DNA from: Bacteroidaceae bacterium
GTDB taxonomy: Bacteria > Bacteroidota > Bacteroidia > Bacteroidales > Bacteroidaceae
Length of the DNA: 44,059 nt
NCBI GenBank assembly: GCA_017617575.1
Contig: JAFZVY010000004.1
Location: forward strand, 1-44,059
Reading direction: 5' to 3'
Under the pieces are notes generated by a model. That model was not told where the DNA came from. It saw only the letters and a list, made by a program, of their open reading frames with translations, and made no database searches. The position numbers were made by a program, and so were the translations under genes. The first letter of the stretch is position 1. Every line of letters begins with the position of its first letter. Below, piece by piece: positions 1-8,873 of the stretch.

Positions 1-3000
1 CCAACAGAAATTGATCTAATTGGAGAATACCTTGTAGCATTAGTAGAACCACTATATGTCTGACGAGGGTCAAATCCCTTACGAGCAGAGAAGTAACATA
101 CATTTTCTGCTGCACAATATACACGAAGGCTCTGAATCTGAGCAGCTGAGAGAAGATGCTTTGGAAGAGTGTATCCAATATTGATATTCTCAATGTTCAA
201 ATAACTTGCATTCGTCAAGAAACGAGTTGAAGAGCTAACTGATTCAAGGTCATCATACTGGAAACGAGGTATATCAGAATACTCATTATCAGGTGACCAA
301 GACTTAAGAAGATCCTTATGGAAATTGAAACCAGCACTACTATTTGTTGGAGATGCCATAAAGTCCTGATAAGTAGAATCAAAACCCTTGCCTCCAATAG
401 AGAATGAGCAGTTTACACTAAGGTCAAATCCATAGAACTTAACAGAAGTACCAAAACCGCCATAGAACTTAGGTACTGTTGACTCGTTATTTACATAATA
501 AGTAGCATCTGACCAGCTTGTTGTTGCAACGTTAGTCATTACCTCATTTCCATTTGCATCCTTAACAGCCTTTCCATCTTCGCCAAGTACAGCTGTACGC
601 TTATACCACATAGATAGACCACCCTTTGAAGGATCATATTCCTTGTCACCAGTCATTGCATAGGTTTCCTTGTTGTAAACGCCTGCAAATTCCTTCAAAC
701 GCCAAGAATAAACAGTAGAACCTTCATGACGGAAGAAGCTACCTGATGTATATCCTTGATAAACATTTCCATCAAGATCATAGAATTTAGCAGTCTTAAC
801 GTCATCATGCAATTTAGTAATCTTGTTCTTAAGAGAAGCGATATTGAATCTAACATCCCACTGAACCTTATTGTTCTGGATAACGTTATAGTTCAAATCA
901 AGTTCAAGACCTGTATTATACATATCACCAACATTCTTATATACTGAAGAATAACCAAGAGATGCTGGGACAGAGAATGAGAACAACATATCAGTAGTCT
1001 TACGGTAGTAGTACTCCAAACCTCCAGAAAGTTTATTACCCCATAAGCCAAACTCAACACCAAAGTTGTAATTGTTGTTTGTCTCCCAAGTAATATCTTT
1101 ATTACCCTTCTTGTTGAATGAAGCAGCAATACCATCACCTGAACGACGAACAGAATAATTATCAGCATAAAGGTAAGAATCAATATTATCATTACCCTGT
1201 GATCCGTATGATGCCTTTACCTTCAACATATCAAGCCAGTCTACGTCATCAAGCCATGATTCCTTGTTAAGAAGCCATGCACCACCTACAGACCAGAATG
1301 TACCCCAACAATTATCTGGATGGAAACGAGTAGATCCATCGCGACGAATCATTGCTGTTCCAAAGTACTTAGAGTCATAATCATACTGAAGACGGCCAAA
1401 GAATCCCTCTACCTGATATTCACTCTTGTAAGAATAAGCAGACTTGCTATCAATTGCAAACGCTCCAAGCTCAAGAATCTCATCAGAGAGCATGCTTGTC
1501 TTACCAGCAGTAAGATACTTATAAGTATATTTGTAATACTCATGACCAAGGAGAGCAGCAAAGTTATGTACATCATCAAATGTAAACTTATAGTTAATCA
1601 ACTGCTGTGTAGTGAAGCTATATGTACGTCTATGGTTTACACTAAGTGTACCACCTGCTGTATCAAACTGACCATAGTAAGGATTATAGTAAGTCTTACC
1701 GCGTGTTTCATCAAGATTACAAGTACCATTAACTGTCAAAGTGAGACCTTCAATGAACTTGAAATCTGCGTATGCGTGAGCAGAAGATGCATTACCCTCA
1801 TAATTTCTTGTATTAAGACTTACATCCTGAATAGGGTTAGCATTATAGATGAATGGACGCTGACCACCATCATTTTCACCATCTCCATAATCCATAATCT
1901 GATGTCCATAAGAATCTACCTTAATTGAACCATCTGCATTACGAATGTAAGCTGGATAAATAGGAGCCATACGAGTAACGAATGCCCAAATGTTACCTGT
2001 TGATGTTTCCTCACCATTATCACCAAGTGTATTTCCGTCAAAACGAGCATAAGTCATGTTTGCGCCAACCTTCATCCATTTCTTGAGCTGGTAATCTCCA
2101 CGGAAACGACCAGTAAAACGCTTCAAGTCTGACTTGTTAGTTATACCCTGATTATCAAGATATCCTACAGACAAATATGCATTTCCCTTATCAGATGAAG
2201 TTGTAGCAGAAATATTATACTCTTGACGGATACCTGTACGAGTTCCAACTTCCTCCCAGTCGTCAGGAGTAATATAATAGTCTCCATCTACACGACCAAG
2301 AGTTGCCAATGGGTTAAGTCTTCCATTCTCGCCAAAAAGATTCTGACCTTCTGGAAGTGTCCAGATGTTATATCCAAGACCACCTTCTGCAACCTTGCCA
2401 AGAACAGCACTACTAGCAGCTAACCATGCATCATGGTCACTGTAGTTATTATTTTTGTAATAATTATTAAGAGCTGTGTACTGCATTTCATAATACTGTG
2501 CAGGAGAGCTAATAACATCATAATTCTGAAGAGCACGGGTATTCCAACCATACTTTGCGTCAACAGTAATAGTTGCATCCTGACCCTTCTTGCTTCCCTT
2601 TGTGTTAATCAAGATAACACCATTTGCACCACGTGCACCATAAAGAGCTGTAGATGCAGCATCCTTAAGTACAGTCATTGTCTCAACGTCAGCAGGGTTG
2701 ATGTTTGTAATATCACCTGAATATGTAGCACCATCAACAATAATCAAAGGGTCTTTTCCTGCATTGATGGAACTAAAACCACGAATACGAATAGTAGGAG
2801 AAGAACCTGGAGCACCATTTGAAGATGACAACTGAAGACCAGGAACAGCACCAGCAAGAGCAGCAGTAACACTTGTTACCTGTGCTTCACCAATTGTTTC
2901 TGCACCTACAACCTTTGCAGAACCAGTAAATGATTCCTTTGTTGCTGTACCGTATGCAATAACGAACTGCTCTTTAAGGGCTTTAGCATCAGGCTCAAGA

Positions 3001-3275
3001 ATAACCTTCATATTAGCCTTAGCAACAACTTCCTTTGTCTGCATACCGATGTATGAAATAACAAGAGTCTTTGATGAACTTGGAACATCAAGAGTAAACT
3101 TACCCTCAATATTCGTTGCAGCACCAAGGGTAGTACCCTTAACTTTTACTGAGGCTCCAATCACTGGTTCGCCAGTCTCAGCCTCGATGACAACACCTGT
3201 CACCTTTTGCTGGGCGAATGCCATACCAACTGTAAACATACAGATGGTAAGGAATAACCATAATCTTTTTCCCAT
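1..3275 (-). CDS. susC: SusC/RagA-family TonB-linked outer membrane transporter, 3' end off the window
   Basis: Outer-membrane TonB-dependent transporter that, in this family, works with a SusD-like lipoprotein to import glycans or peptides. I read 1091 codons from the ATG at 3275. There is a signal peptide ending in MAFAQQ, then a carboxypeptidase-regulatory-like domain (about residues 25-100), a TonB plug containing TIRIRGFSSINAGKDPL and LKDAASTALYGARGANG, and a long barrel including SKYFGTAMIRRDGSTRF near residue 640. The last readable residues are IRSISV, which in this family lie a few residues before the stop, so only the extreme C-terminus is missing. The reading phase agrees at the start, in the middle (near 1352) and at the edge, so I see no frameshift. 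A SusD partner is expected just beyond the left edge. Substrate cannot be told from sequence. Confidence 0.95.
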   Translation of the reverse strand, partial: MGKRLWLFLTICMFTVGMAFAQQKVTGVVIEAETGEPVIGASVKVKGTTLGAATNIEGKFTLDVPSSSKTLVISYIGMQTKEVVAKANMKVILEPDAKALKEQFVIAYGTATKESFTGSAKVVGAETIGEAQVTSVTAALAGAVPGLQLSSSNGAPGSSPTIRIRGFSSINAGKDPLIIVDGATYSGDITNINPADVETMTVLKDAASTALYGARGANGVILINTKGSKKGQDATITVDAKYGWNTRALQNYDVISSPAQYYEMQYTALNNYYKNNNYSDHDAWLAASSAVLGKVAEGGLGYNIWTLPEGQNLFGENGRLNPLATLGRVDGDYYITPDDWEEVGTRTGIRQEYNISATTSSDKGNAYLSVGYLDNQGITNKSDLKRFTGRFRGDYQLKKWMKVGANMTYARFDGNTLGDNGEETSTGNIWAFVTRMAPIYPAYIRNADGSIKVDSYGHQIMDYGDGENDGGQRPFIYNANPIQDVSLNTRNYEGNASSAHAYADFKFIEGLTLTVNGTCNLDETRGKTYYNPYYGQFDTAGGTLSVNHRRTYSFTTQQLINYKFTFDDVHNFAALLGHEYYKYTYKYLTAGKTSMLSDEILELGAFAIDSKSAYSYKSEYQVEGFFGRLQYDYDSKYFGTAMIRRDGSTRFHPDNCWGTFWSVGGAWLLNKESWLDDVDWLDMLKVKASYGSQGNDNIDSYLYADNYSVRRSGDGIAASFNKKGNKDITWETNNNYNFGVEFGLWGNKLSGGLEYYYRKTTDMLFSFSVPASLGYSSVYKNVGDMYNTGLELDLNYNVIQNNKVQWDVRFNIASLKNKITKLHDDVKTAKFYDLDGNVYQGYTSGSFFRHEGSTVYSWRLKEFAGVYNKETYAMTGDKEYDPSKGGLSMWYKRTAVLGEDGKAVKDANGNEVMTNVATTSWSDATYYVNNESTVPKFYGGFGTSVKFYGFDLSVNCSFSIGGKGFDSTYQDFMASPTNSSAGFNFHKDLLKSWSPDNEYSDIPRFQYDDLESVSSSTRFLTNASYLNIENINIGYTLPKHLLSAAQIQSLRVYCAAENVCYFSARKGFDPRQTYSGSTNATRYSPIRSISV

Positions 3276-3420
3276 TCTTTTAAATAAAAATTAGTTAATA
3301 ATAATATAAATATTCTACGATAGTTAGTTGTTTTTTGAAAAAATGTAAGTGAACATAACAAATTGTTACAGATAAAAAGTATCATTATACTTTTTTATTC
3401 ATTTTATCAAAAATCATGTG

Positions 3421-3451
3421 CAAACATAAACATTTTTTAATAATTCACAAT
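3421..3451 (-). promoter_or_regulatory. Bacteroidetes-type promoter for the susC homologue
   Basis: Read on the minus strand there is TATGTTTG (3421-3428), a perfect match to the TAnnTTTG -7 element. An ATTG lies 19 bp upstream (3448-3451) as the -33 element. Transcription would begin near 3413, leaving an AT-rich leader of about 138 nt before the ATG at 3275. The match is seen directly; use in vivo is inferred. Confidence 0.6.
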
Positions 3452-3738
3452 GTTTTTTTGTAAAAAAATACATTTTTTAAGCCAAAAAAGCATCAAAAGC
3501 ATAGAAAACTAACATATTTCTGACAATTTTAGTCAAAACACGTGCTTATGTTACAAATTGAAAGAAAAAACTTTCGTTTAGATATTTTTAAGGTAATATT
3601 AGCTCACAAGTGGACAAAAAATGATGTTTATGTATATTATCAGCATAGAAAAGGTACTTACAACTTATAAAATGTCACAAACATCACAGTCGTAATTATC
3701 ATAGCATCATTCGTATTAAAGTATGGTAATAACGCACC

Positions 3739-3925
3739 ACCCATCCCTACCATTTTGCTTCCACTATGCCTCCGTTGTGAATCCGTTCTGACTACGGAGT
3801 AAGTCCCATTAATCTCCCATTAACCTCCCATTAAAGTCCCATTAACCTCCCATTTTGAATGGGACATCTATGGGTACTGAATGGGTAGATAAAGGATATA
3901 AATTCGTACTCACTTGGGAGGCATA
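3739..3925. repeat. 11-bp phased array with an inverted second half
   Basis: The word CCCATTAAyCT starts at 3805, 3816, 3827, 3838 and 3849, exactly 11 bp apart. The inverted core TGGG then follows at 3860, 3871, 3882 and, two units later in the same phase, 3915. Degenerate units beginning CC keep the same phase to the left (3750, 3761, 3772, 3783). The two orientations meet in a perfect 7-bp stem with a 3-nt loop (3848-3854 against 3858-3864). No coding potential. Function unknown. Confidence 0.85.
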
Positions 3926-4044
3926 GCGAATACATTGCCTAAGATAGGTGTATGAATATTTGGGGGTCGGCTTCACTTGTTCGTTTTAGTGGAACAAATT
4001 GCTTGCCCTCGCGTTTTTCTGTATAATATATGGTATAAAAAAAC

Positions 4045-4078
4045 GAGAATGAGTCAAAGTATGTCTTGACTCATTCTC
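4045..4078 (-). terminator. Intrinsic terminator of the sigma/anti-sigma unit
   Basis: Perfect 13-bp stem (4045-4057 with 4066-4078) and an 8-nt loop. On the minus strand the stem is followed by a run of seven T. It lies about 105 bp after the stop of the gene at 4183-4671 and well upstream of the susC promoter, so it separates the two units. Confidence 0.85.
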
Positions 4079-4182
4079 ATTCTGCGATGGAAAATGTTCC
4101 ATCAGTGTTTGATGAATAACTTCACAGTTATCATCAGTGGTTTAAGTTAAGCATCGATTTGTTTAATATTATAAAGCAAAAG

Positions 4183-4671
4183 TTAATCATTGTTCTCAAT
4201 CAAGAGTGAATCAGACTTCACCACGGTCTTTGTCTCCGCCTGTGTGTTGTCTTTCACCTTGATTGCTGCGGAAATGTTGTCTTTCTTGATGTAAGGATTG
4301 ATGGCTGTTACATCATCAAATCCTTCAGAAGGACGGTTACCGATAGATTGTTCAGCAGCATTTCCTATTGTAAGCACGATGGCAACTATTGCAGCTGCCT
4401 TGAATAGTGGAGTGAACTTACCACGGATGCTTACAACTTTATTCTTCATTCCCGACTTCCTCTCTACGAGTTCCATCATTCTTGCGTCAAATTCTTCTCC
4501 AAGATGAATGTTTGACTCTGATGACTCGTAACGGAACAAGTCCGCATACTCACTTAAGTTAGATGGTACATTTCCTTGCGAGAAGAAAGAACGAAGAATC
4601 TGCTCTTCTTGCAATGTTGTCTCGCAAGCAAAGTAGCGTTCTATTAATTGTTCTATGTACTTATAATCCAT
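4183..4671 (-). CDS. Putative anti-sigma factor, single-pass membrane protein
   Basis: A 162-residue protein of unknown family. Residues 1 to about 87 form a charged, probably cytoplasmic segment (MDYKYIEQLIERYF start). There is one hydrophobic helix near 88-107 (FTPLFKAAAIVAIVLTIG), then a polar 55-residue tail that would lie in the periplasm. This layout, directly downstream of an ECF sigma gene on the same strand, is common for anti-sigma factors in Bacteroidales. I see no FecR domain and no zinc-binding HxxxCxxC motif, so the assignment rests on position and topology. It is separated from the sigma gene by 134 bp containing a 20-bp hairpin that could set its expression lower than that of the sigma factor. 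It could instead be an unrelated small membrane protein. Confidence 0.6.
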   Translation of the reverse strand: MDYKYIEQLIERYFACETTLQEEQILRSFFSQGNVPSNLSEYADLFRYESSESNIHLGEEFDARMMELVERKSGMKNKVVSIRGKFTPLFKAAAIVAIVLTIGNAAEQSIGNRPSEGFDDVTAINPYIKKDNISAAIKVKDNTQAETKTVVKSDSLLIENND

Positions 4672-4731
4672 ATTGTGAGTTTTAATTATTATGGGCTTTT
4701 ATTTGCCCCTCTATAATAACGACGGATGAAA

Positions 4732-4778
4732 AACAAAAAAGTTACAAAAAAATCTAACTTTTTTGTAACTTTTTTGTT
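4732..4778. terminator. 20-bp perfect hairpin between sigma and anti-sigma genes
   Basis: Positions 4732-4751 are the exact reverse complement of 4759-4778, with a 7-nt loop. Both arms are runs of A or T around GTTAC. Because each arm ends in six A or T, it can act as an intrinsic terminator in either direction. It lies 27 bp after the sigma stop, so it probably ends or attenuates the argB-sigma transcript ahead of the next gene. Confidence 0.75.
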
Positions 4779-4805
4779 TATACTTTGTAAATGTATGTAT
4801 TTCCG

Positions 4806-5309
4806 CTATTTATCACGCTTGAGAAAATTTAATTTTTCTTTCAAAAATCCTCTTGCGCGGAACAGATTGACTTTTACATCGGACTCTGTGATACCAATTA
4901 TCTCGGCTATTTCCTTATATGCCTTACCTTCGATGTCGCGTAATTGTAGCACTGTACGTTGTTTCTCAGGTAGGGTTGCTATGGCAGAAGCAATATTGGA
5001 TTGTCGTTCGTCACGCTCCATACAGTCATGGGCAGACATTTGCCACACGTCTTCTCTGTCGTGCGTTTCCTCGATGAGAGATATGTTCTTCTGCTCATGC
5101 TTGGAAATGCGGTCTATGGCGAGATTACGTGCTGAGGTGAGTGCAAAAGCCTCAAGGTTACTGACAGTCTCCAGTTCGTCTCTTTGTTGCCAAAGCTTGA
5201 GAAGGATATCCTGCACGATATCTTCCGACTCCTCACGATTCATTGTGATGCGAAGAGCCGTGCGAAAGATGATATCTTTCAGTGGTAATATGTCATGCTG
5301 GAAATCCAA
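4806..5309 (-). CDS. ECF-type RNA polymerase sigma factor (TTG start)
   Basis: A 167-residue sigma-70 family, extracytoplasmic-function sigma factor. Region 2 carries ALRITMNREESEDIVQDILL and the core-binding LKLWQQRDE. Region 4 carries LPEKQRTVLQLRDIEGKAY, then the helix-turn-helix KEIAEIIGITESDVKVNLFRARG. Length and both domains are normal. The frame has no ATG upstream: reading back from TTG at 5309 the codons run CCA CCA TCA AGC AAA AGT to a stop, so TTG is the best start. It lies 13 nt after the argB stop, which suggests translation coupled to argB. The downstream one-TM protein may be its anti-sigma partner. Target genes are unknown. Confidence 0.9.
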   Translation of the reverse strand: MDFQHDILPLKDIIFRTALRITMNREESEDIVQDILLKLWQQRDELETVSNLEAFALTSARNLAIDRISKHEQKNISLIEETHDREDVWQMSAHDCMERDERQSNIASAIATLPEKQRTVLQLRDIEGKAYKEIAEIIGITESDVKVNLFRARGFLKEKLNFLKRDK

Positions 5310-5322
5310 TGGTGGTGAGCTT

Positions 5323-6120
5323 TTACTTTATCACAGTGCCGTGTTTGCCATCTATTGCGTCTGCCTTGGTGATGATGACTTGTTTCACACCTGAACGGAG
5401 AGCTTCGAGGGCATTCTCTATCTTTGGAATCATACCGCCGCTTACAGTGCCATCTGCTTTGAGTGACTCGAAACTGTCGGCAGTAATAAGTGGAATGACG
5501 CTGTTCTCGTCGTCTGGGTTGGTAAGTACGCCTGCGTGCTCAAAGCTATAGATGAGTGTGACGTCAAAGTATGGGGCGAGTGCCTTGGCTGTCTCTCCTG
5601 CTATGGTGTCAGCATTAGTGTTGAGGAGGTTGCCCTTTCCGTCATGTGTGAGTGGCGCCATGACAGGTACTACACCTTCGCAGATAAGTGTTGCAAGCAT
5701 CTTACCGTCACACTTGTCAACATCGCCCACATAGCCAAAGTCAACCATTTGTTCTGTTCCGTCCTCCATCTTCACCTTCTTTAGAGGACGCTTGTGGGAG
5801 AGCATAACGTTCATGTCTGCACCTGTAAGTCCGAGTGCATTCACTCCGCAAGCCTGAAGACGGGCAACGATGTTCTTGTTTACAAGTCCGCCATACACCA
5901 TGCTTACTACACGAAGCATATTGGCATCTGTCACACGTCGTCCACCTATCATGACACTCTCAATGCCAAGGTCTGCGGCTACCTTTGTGGCACTACGACC
6001 ACCACCGTGTACAAGTACCTTTGCACCGTCGATGGCACTAAAATCCTTCAATAGCTGGGCAAGTGTGTCTTCGTCTTCCACAATCTTGCCTCCTACCTTT
6101 ATTACTGTCAGTTGTTTCAT
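5323..6120 (-). CDS. argB: Acetylglutamate kinase (probably acts on N-succinylglutamate)
   Basis: Amino-acid kinase of arginine biosynthesis, phosphorylating the gamma-carboxyl of an N-acylated glutamate with ATP. The nucleotide-binding glycines are visible as KVGGKIV (residues 8-14) and VHGGGRSAT, and the substrate loop as GLTGADMNVM. At 265 residues it has the usual size. In Bacteroides the arginine route is reported to use succinylated rather than acetylated intermediates, so the natural substrate may be N-succinylglutamate; that is inference. The ATG at 6120 opens directly with MKQLTVIKVGG. The gene is followed after 13 nt by the ECF sigma gene. No other arg biosynthetic gene is adjacent. 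Confidence 0.95.
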   Translation of the reverse strand: MKQLTVIKVGGKIVEDEDTLAQLLKDFSAIDGAKVLVHGGGRSATKVAADLGIESVMIGGRRVTDANMLRVVSMVYGGLVNKNIVARLQACGVNALGLTGADMNVMLSHKRPLKKVKMEDGTEQMVDFGYVGDVDKCDGKMLATLICEGVVPVMAPLTHDGKGNLLNTNADTIAGETAKALAPYFDVTLIYSFEHAGVLTNPDDENSVIPLITADSFESLKADGTVSGGMIPKIENALEALRSGVKQVIITKADAIDGKHGTVIK

Positions 6121-6273
6121 ATTGCGTTTTCTTTAGAAGTTATTGAGTTCTGAAATAAAGATGCTAAAACGGATGCCTCTTCGCTGGGATGCAATGATGC
6201 ACTAAGCGGAAGGCGAGCCAAGTATGGCTCGAGACAAGGGGCACCGTTATTATCGCCTATGGAAGTAGGGGCT
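6121..6273. other. Spacer between argB and the S9B peptidase gene
   Basis: 153 bp with no gene. A small hairpin, GAGCCA-AGTA-TGGCTC, lies around 6213-6230. I find no clear T-tract or TAnnTTTG promoter for argB, so how argB is transcribed is not visible. Confidence 0.5.
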
Positions 6274-8448
6274 TTACTTCAGATGATCCTCAAAATAGCG
6301 AGTTATTACCTCATGGAGGTGTACCCTGTCATGTCCGAACATATTGTGACCGTCACCTGGATAAGTGAAGAGGTCAGGATATGTGTTGGCATCTATACAT
6401 GCACGCATGAATGAGAGTGTGTGCTGAGGTACGCATGTTGGGTCGTTACCTCCATAGATGACGAGGAGTCGTCCTTTGAGATTACCAGCCTTGTTAAGAA
6501 GTGAAGTATTCTTGTAACCCTCTGGGTTTGTCTGTGGAGTGTCCATATAACGCTCGCCATACATCACCTCATAGTATTTCCAGTCGATAACAGGTCCTCC
6601 TGCTACTCCGCACTTGAATACATCTGGGTATGTTGTCATGAGGCTTGTTGTCATGTAGCCACCAAAGCTCCATCCGTGTACACCGAGACGTGTGGAATCA
6701 ACGTAGGCAAGGCTCTTGAGGAACTCAACACCCTTCAACTGGTCTTTCATCTCTTCAACACCAAGGTTACGGAATGTTGCCTGTTCAAACTCCTTACCTC
6801 TGTGCTCACTTCCTCTGTTGTCAAGGCTGAACATCACATAGCCTTTCTGAGCCATGTAGATGTCCCATCCACGTGCTCCGTAGTGATTAGTTGCATCAAC
6901 TACATGAGCGTGAGGACCTCCATACACGTACACAACGGCTGGGTACTTCTTGTTTGGGTCGAAGTCTGGTGGAAGTATAAGGCGATAGTAGAGGTCTGTC
7001 TTTCCGTCTGCTGCCTTGATTGTTCCGAGTTGAATCTTTGGTACGTTGAACTCTGCCCATTTGTCATTTGCAGAGAAGACGTTTGAACTCCACATAGTAG
7101 AGGTGTTGCAGATGTCTATGTGACGTGGGAAGAGAGGTGAAGAATAGTTATCAATAAGATACTTACCAGTGTTGTTCAACTTAGGTGAGTGCCAGCCTGT
7201 GGTGTTGCCAAGGACGTTGTGCTTACCCTTCATGTTGAGTACATACACGTTGCGCTGAACAGGTGATGTCTCGTTGGAAGTATAGATGATTGTATTGTCC
7301 TCTGTGTTGAAACCTACCACGTCAAACACTTCCCATTCACCTTTGGTGAGTTGCTTCACCATCTTACCATTGGTGTTGTAAAGATAGATATGGTTGTAAC
7401 CGTCACGGCGACTCAGATATATGAACTTGCTGCTGTCCCAAGGGAGGAACTGGATAGGTGCGCATGGTTCAAAATACTTGTCGTCATGTTCTGTAAACAC
7501 GGTACGAATCTTTTTGCCTGTCTTTGCATCGTACTCTACAAGTTCACCGTCCGTCTGGTCACGGTTAAGTTCAATCATGTATATTGTCTTCTCGTCTGGT
7601 CCCCACGCAATATTCGTGAAATAACGGTCTGTTGGGTCGCCGGCATCGAGATAGATTGTTTTCTTCGTAGTCATGTCATACACTCCTACAGTTACCTTGT
7701 GAGATGTCTCACCAGCCATAGGATACTTGTCTGGTACAAGCTGTGCACAGCGTGATGATGTACCCTTTGGAGTGACATTTACCTGTGGGTATGATGATAC
7801 CATGCTCTGGTCCATACGGTAGAAGGCAAGAAGGTTGCCCTTAGGACTCCAGAAAGTACCCTTGAAGATACCGAACTCATCGCGGTGAACTGATTCACCA
7901 TAGTGTATGTCGTCGCAGCCGTCTGTGGTTATCTGGAATACCTCTCCACCACCATCCTGTATGTAGAGGTTATGTTCCTTAGTGTATGCAAGATTGAGTG
8001 ACTCGCTGTTCCAGTCGTCATTTTCCTTGGCAGGGTCAGTGACTGATGACCATACTACCTTTGTGTCACCTTGGAAACAGACGATGTAACTAACGCCATC
8101 ACTGCGACGAAGGAGCGCATAAGGCTTATCGTCGTATGGGAATGAACAGTATAGAAGGCTTGACACCCTCTTCTTGTTCGCTTTCTTCAATATGTCATTT
8201 ACATAGTCAAGAGTAAAAAGAGGCTTGACCTCTGCTCCTGTTTCCTTGTCCATAACATAGCATCTATCCACATCAAGCATAATGCAGTTGTCGCCCCACC
8301 ATGCGATGTGCTTGGTGTCAGGAGCTGTGTTCTTGTAGTAGGTAGTGCCTCCAGGGAGAAGGTCATTCAGAGTAAACTGTTTCTTTTGCGCCATAATACA
8401 TGATGGAAGCAAGGCAAACATTGCCAAACATAATAACTTGTTATTCAT
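6274..8448 (-). CDS. S9B serine peptidase, PtpA/dipeptidyl peptidase IV-like
   Basis: Exported prolyl-specific exopeptidase releasing di- or tripeptides after proline from peptide N-termini. Residues 1-20 are a signal peptide ending near SCIMAQ; a cysteine at 17 might also allow lipidation. A beta-propeller (about 40-470) precedes the alpha/beta hydrolase domain. The catalytic triad is Ser594 (GWSFGGYM), Asp669 (GGNDPTCV) and His701 (GDGHNMFG). The gaps of 75 and 32 residues match, as I recall, those of P. gingivalis prolyl tripeptidyl peptidase PtpA. The 724-residue length also fits. DPP-IV versus PtpA specificity cannot be settled here. It starts inside the last four bases of folK (ATGA), so it is the tail of that operon. 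The stop is TAA in an AAGTAAAG context shared with other genes of the window. Confidence 0.9.
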   Translation of the reverse strand: MNNKLLCLAMFALLPSCIMAQKKQFTLNDLLPGGTTYYKNTAPDTKHIAWWGDNCIMLDVDRCYVMDKETGAEVKPLFTLDYVNDILKKANKKRVSSLLYCSFPYDDKPYALLRRSDGVSYIVCFQGDTKVVWSSVTDPAKENDDWNSESLNLAYTKEHNLYIQDGGGEVFQITTDGCDDIHYGESVHRDEFGIFKGTFWSPKGNLLAFYRMDQSMVSSYPQVNVTPKGTSSRCAQLVPDKYPMAGETSHKVTVGVYDMTTKKTIYLDAGDPTDRYFTNIAWGPDEKTIYMIELNRDQTDGELVEYDAKTGKKIRTVFTEHDDKYFEPCAPIQFLPWDSSKFIYLSRRDGYNHIYLYNTNGKMVKQLTKGEWEVFDVVGFNTEDNTIIYTSNETSPVQRNVYVLNMKGKHNVLGNTTGWHSPKLNNTGKYLIDNYSSPLFPRHIDICNTSTMWSSNVFSANDKWAEFNVPKIQLGTIKAADGKTDLYYRLILPPDFDPNKKYPAVVYVYGGPHAHVVDATNHYGARGWDIYMAQKGYVMFSLDNRGSEHRGKEFEQATFRNLGVEEMKDQLKGVEFLKSLAYVDSTRLGVHGWSFGGYMTTSLMTTYPDVFKCGVAGGPVIDWKYYEVMYGERYMDTPQTNPEGYKNTSLLNKAGNLKGRLLVIYGGNDPTCVPQHTLSFMRACIDANTYPDLFTYPGDGHNMFGHDRVHLHEVITRYFEDHLK

Positions 8449-8873
8449 ATTATCTCTTTTAACGGAACGAGCACAAAGTCACGTTCGTTCATTAGCGGGT
8501 GTGGTATGGTAAGTTCTGGAGTATTGATGTGTAAGCCGTCGCCCTTGATGACTGAATCCACATAATACAGGAGAATGTCAATGTCAATAATCCTGTCGTG
8601 GTATTCGCCACTGACGGATTTTACTGTTCTGCCAAGGCTTAGCTCTATCTCCTGTGTGAGACGTAATATCTCCATAGGCGAGAGGCTTGTCTCGACCTTT
8701 ATGGCGGCATTGAGGAATGAGTTGTTGCTCACAAATCCCCATGGCTCAGTTTTGACAAAGGCGGATTTAGCAACTACAGTGCCAATCCGCCTTTGTATAT
8801 GAGCAATGGCGTCATTGAGATTTCTTTCCTTGTCGCCAAGATTTGTACCTAATGATAGGAAAACGGTGTGCAT
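8445..8873 (-). CDS. folK: 2-amino-4-hydroxy-6-hydroxymethyldihydropteridine diphosphokinase (HPPK)
   Basis: Transfers pyrophosphate from ATP to 6-hydroxymethyl-dihydropterin in folate synthesis. The start VFLSLGTNLGDKERNL is typical. The family signature appears as EYHDRIIDIDILLY, with the metal-binding aspartates, and the C-terminal TIPHPLMNERDFVLVPL is also diagnostic. At 142 residues it is slightly short of the E. coli enzyme (about 159) but complete. Its ATG shares one base with the queA stop (TAATG), and its own stop overlaps the next gene by 4 bases, so translation along the operon is probably coupled. Confidence 0.96.
   Translation of the reverse strand: MHTVFLSLGTNLGDKERNLNDAIAHIQRRIGTVVAKSAFVKTEPWGFVSNNSFLNAAIKVETSLSPMEILRLTQEIELSLGRTVKSVSGEYHDRIIDIDILLYYVDSVIKGDGLHINTPELTIPHPLMNERDFVLVPLKEII

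Larger units (their letters stand above)
3276..4182. other. 900-bp gene-free region between susC and the putative anti-sigma gene
   Basis: No convincing coding sequence. The left half is very AT-rich and carries the susC promoter. The middle (about 3739-3925) is an 11-bp phased array, listed separately. The right part holds the terminator of the gene ending at 4183. Short stretches such as 3926-4040 show nothing I can assign. Confidence 0.8.

Noticed and set aside
1320-1928. A 202-residue open frame on the plus strand.
   Set aside because: It lies fully antisense to the susC homologue, whose frame has strong family motifs. The antisense protein is low in complexity, rich in Ile, Cys and Thr, and has no recognisable domain.
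3739-3925. The phased repeats as a CRISPR array.
   Set aside because: Units are 7 to 11 bp with no separate spacers, and there are no cas genes in the window.
4726-5394. A 222-residue plus-strand open frame.
   Set aside because: It is antisense to the ECF sigma gene and crosses the 20-bp hairpin. Its Ser/Arg/Cys-rich composition is typical of shadow frames.
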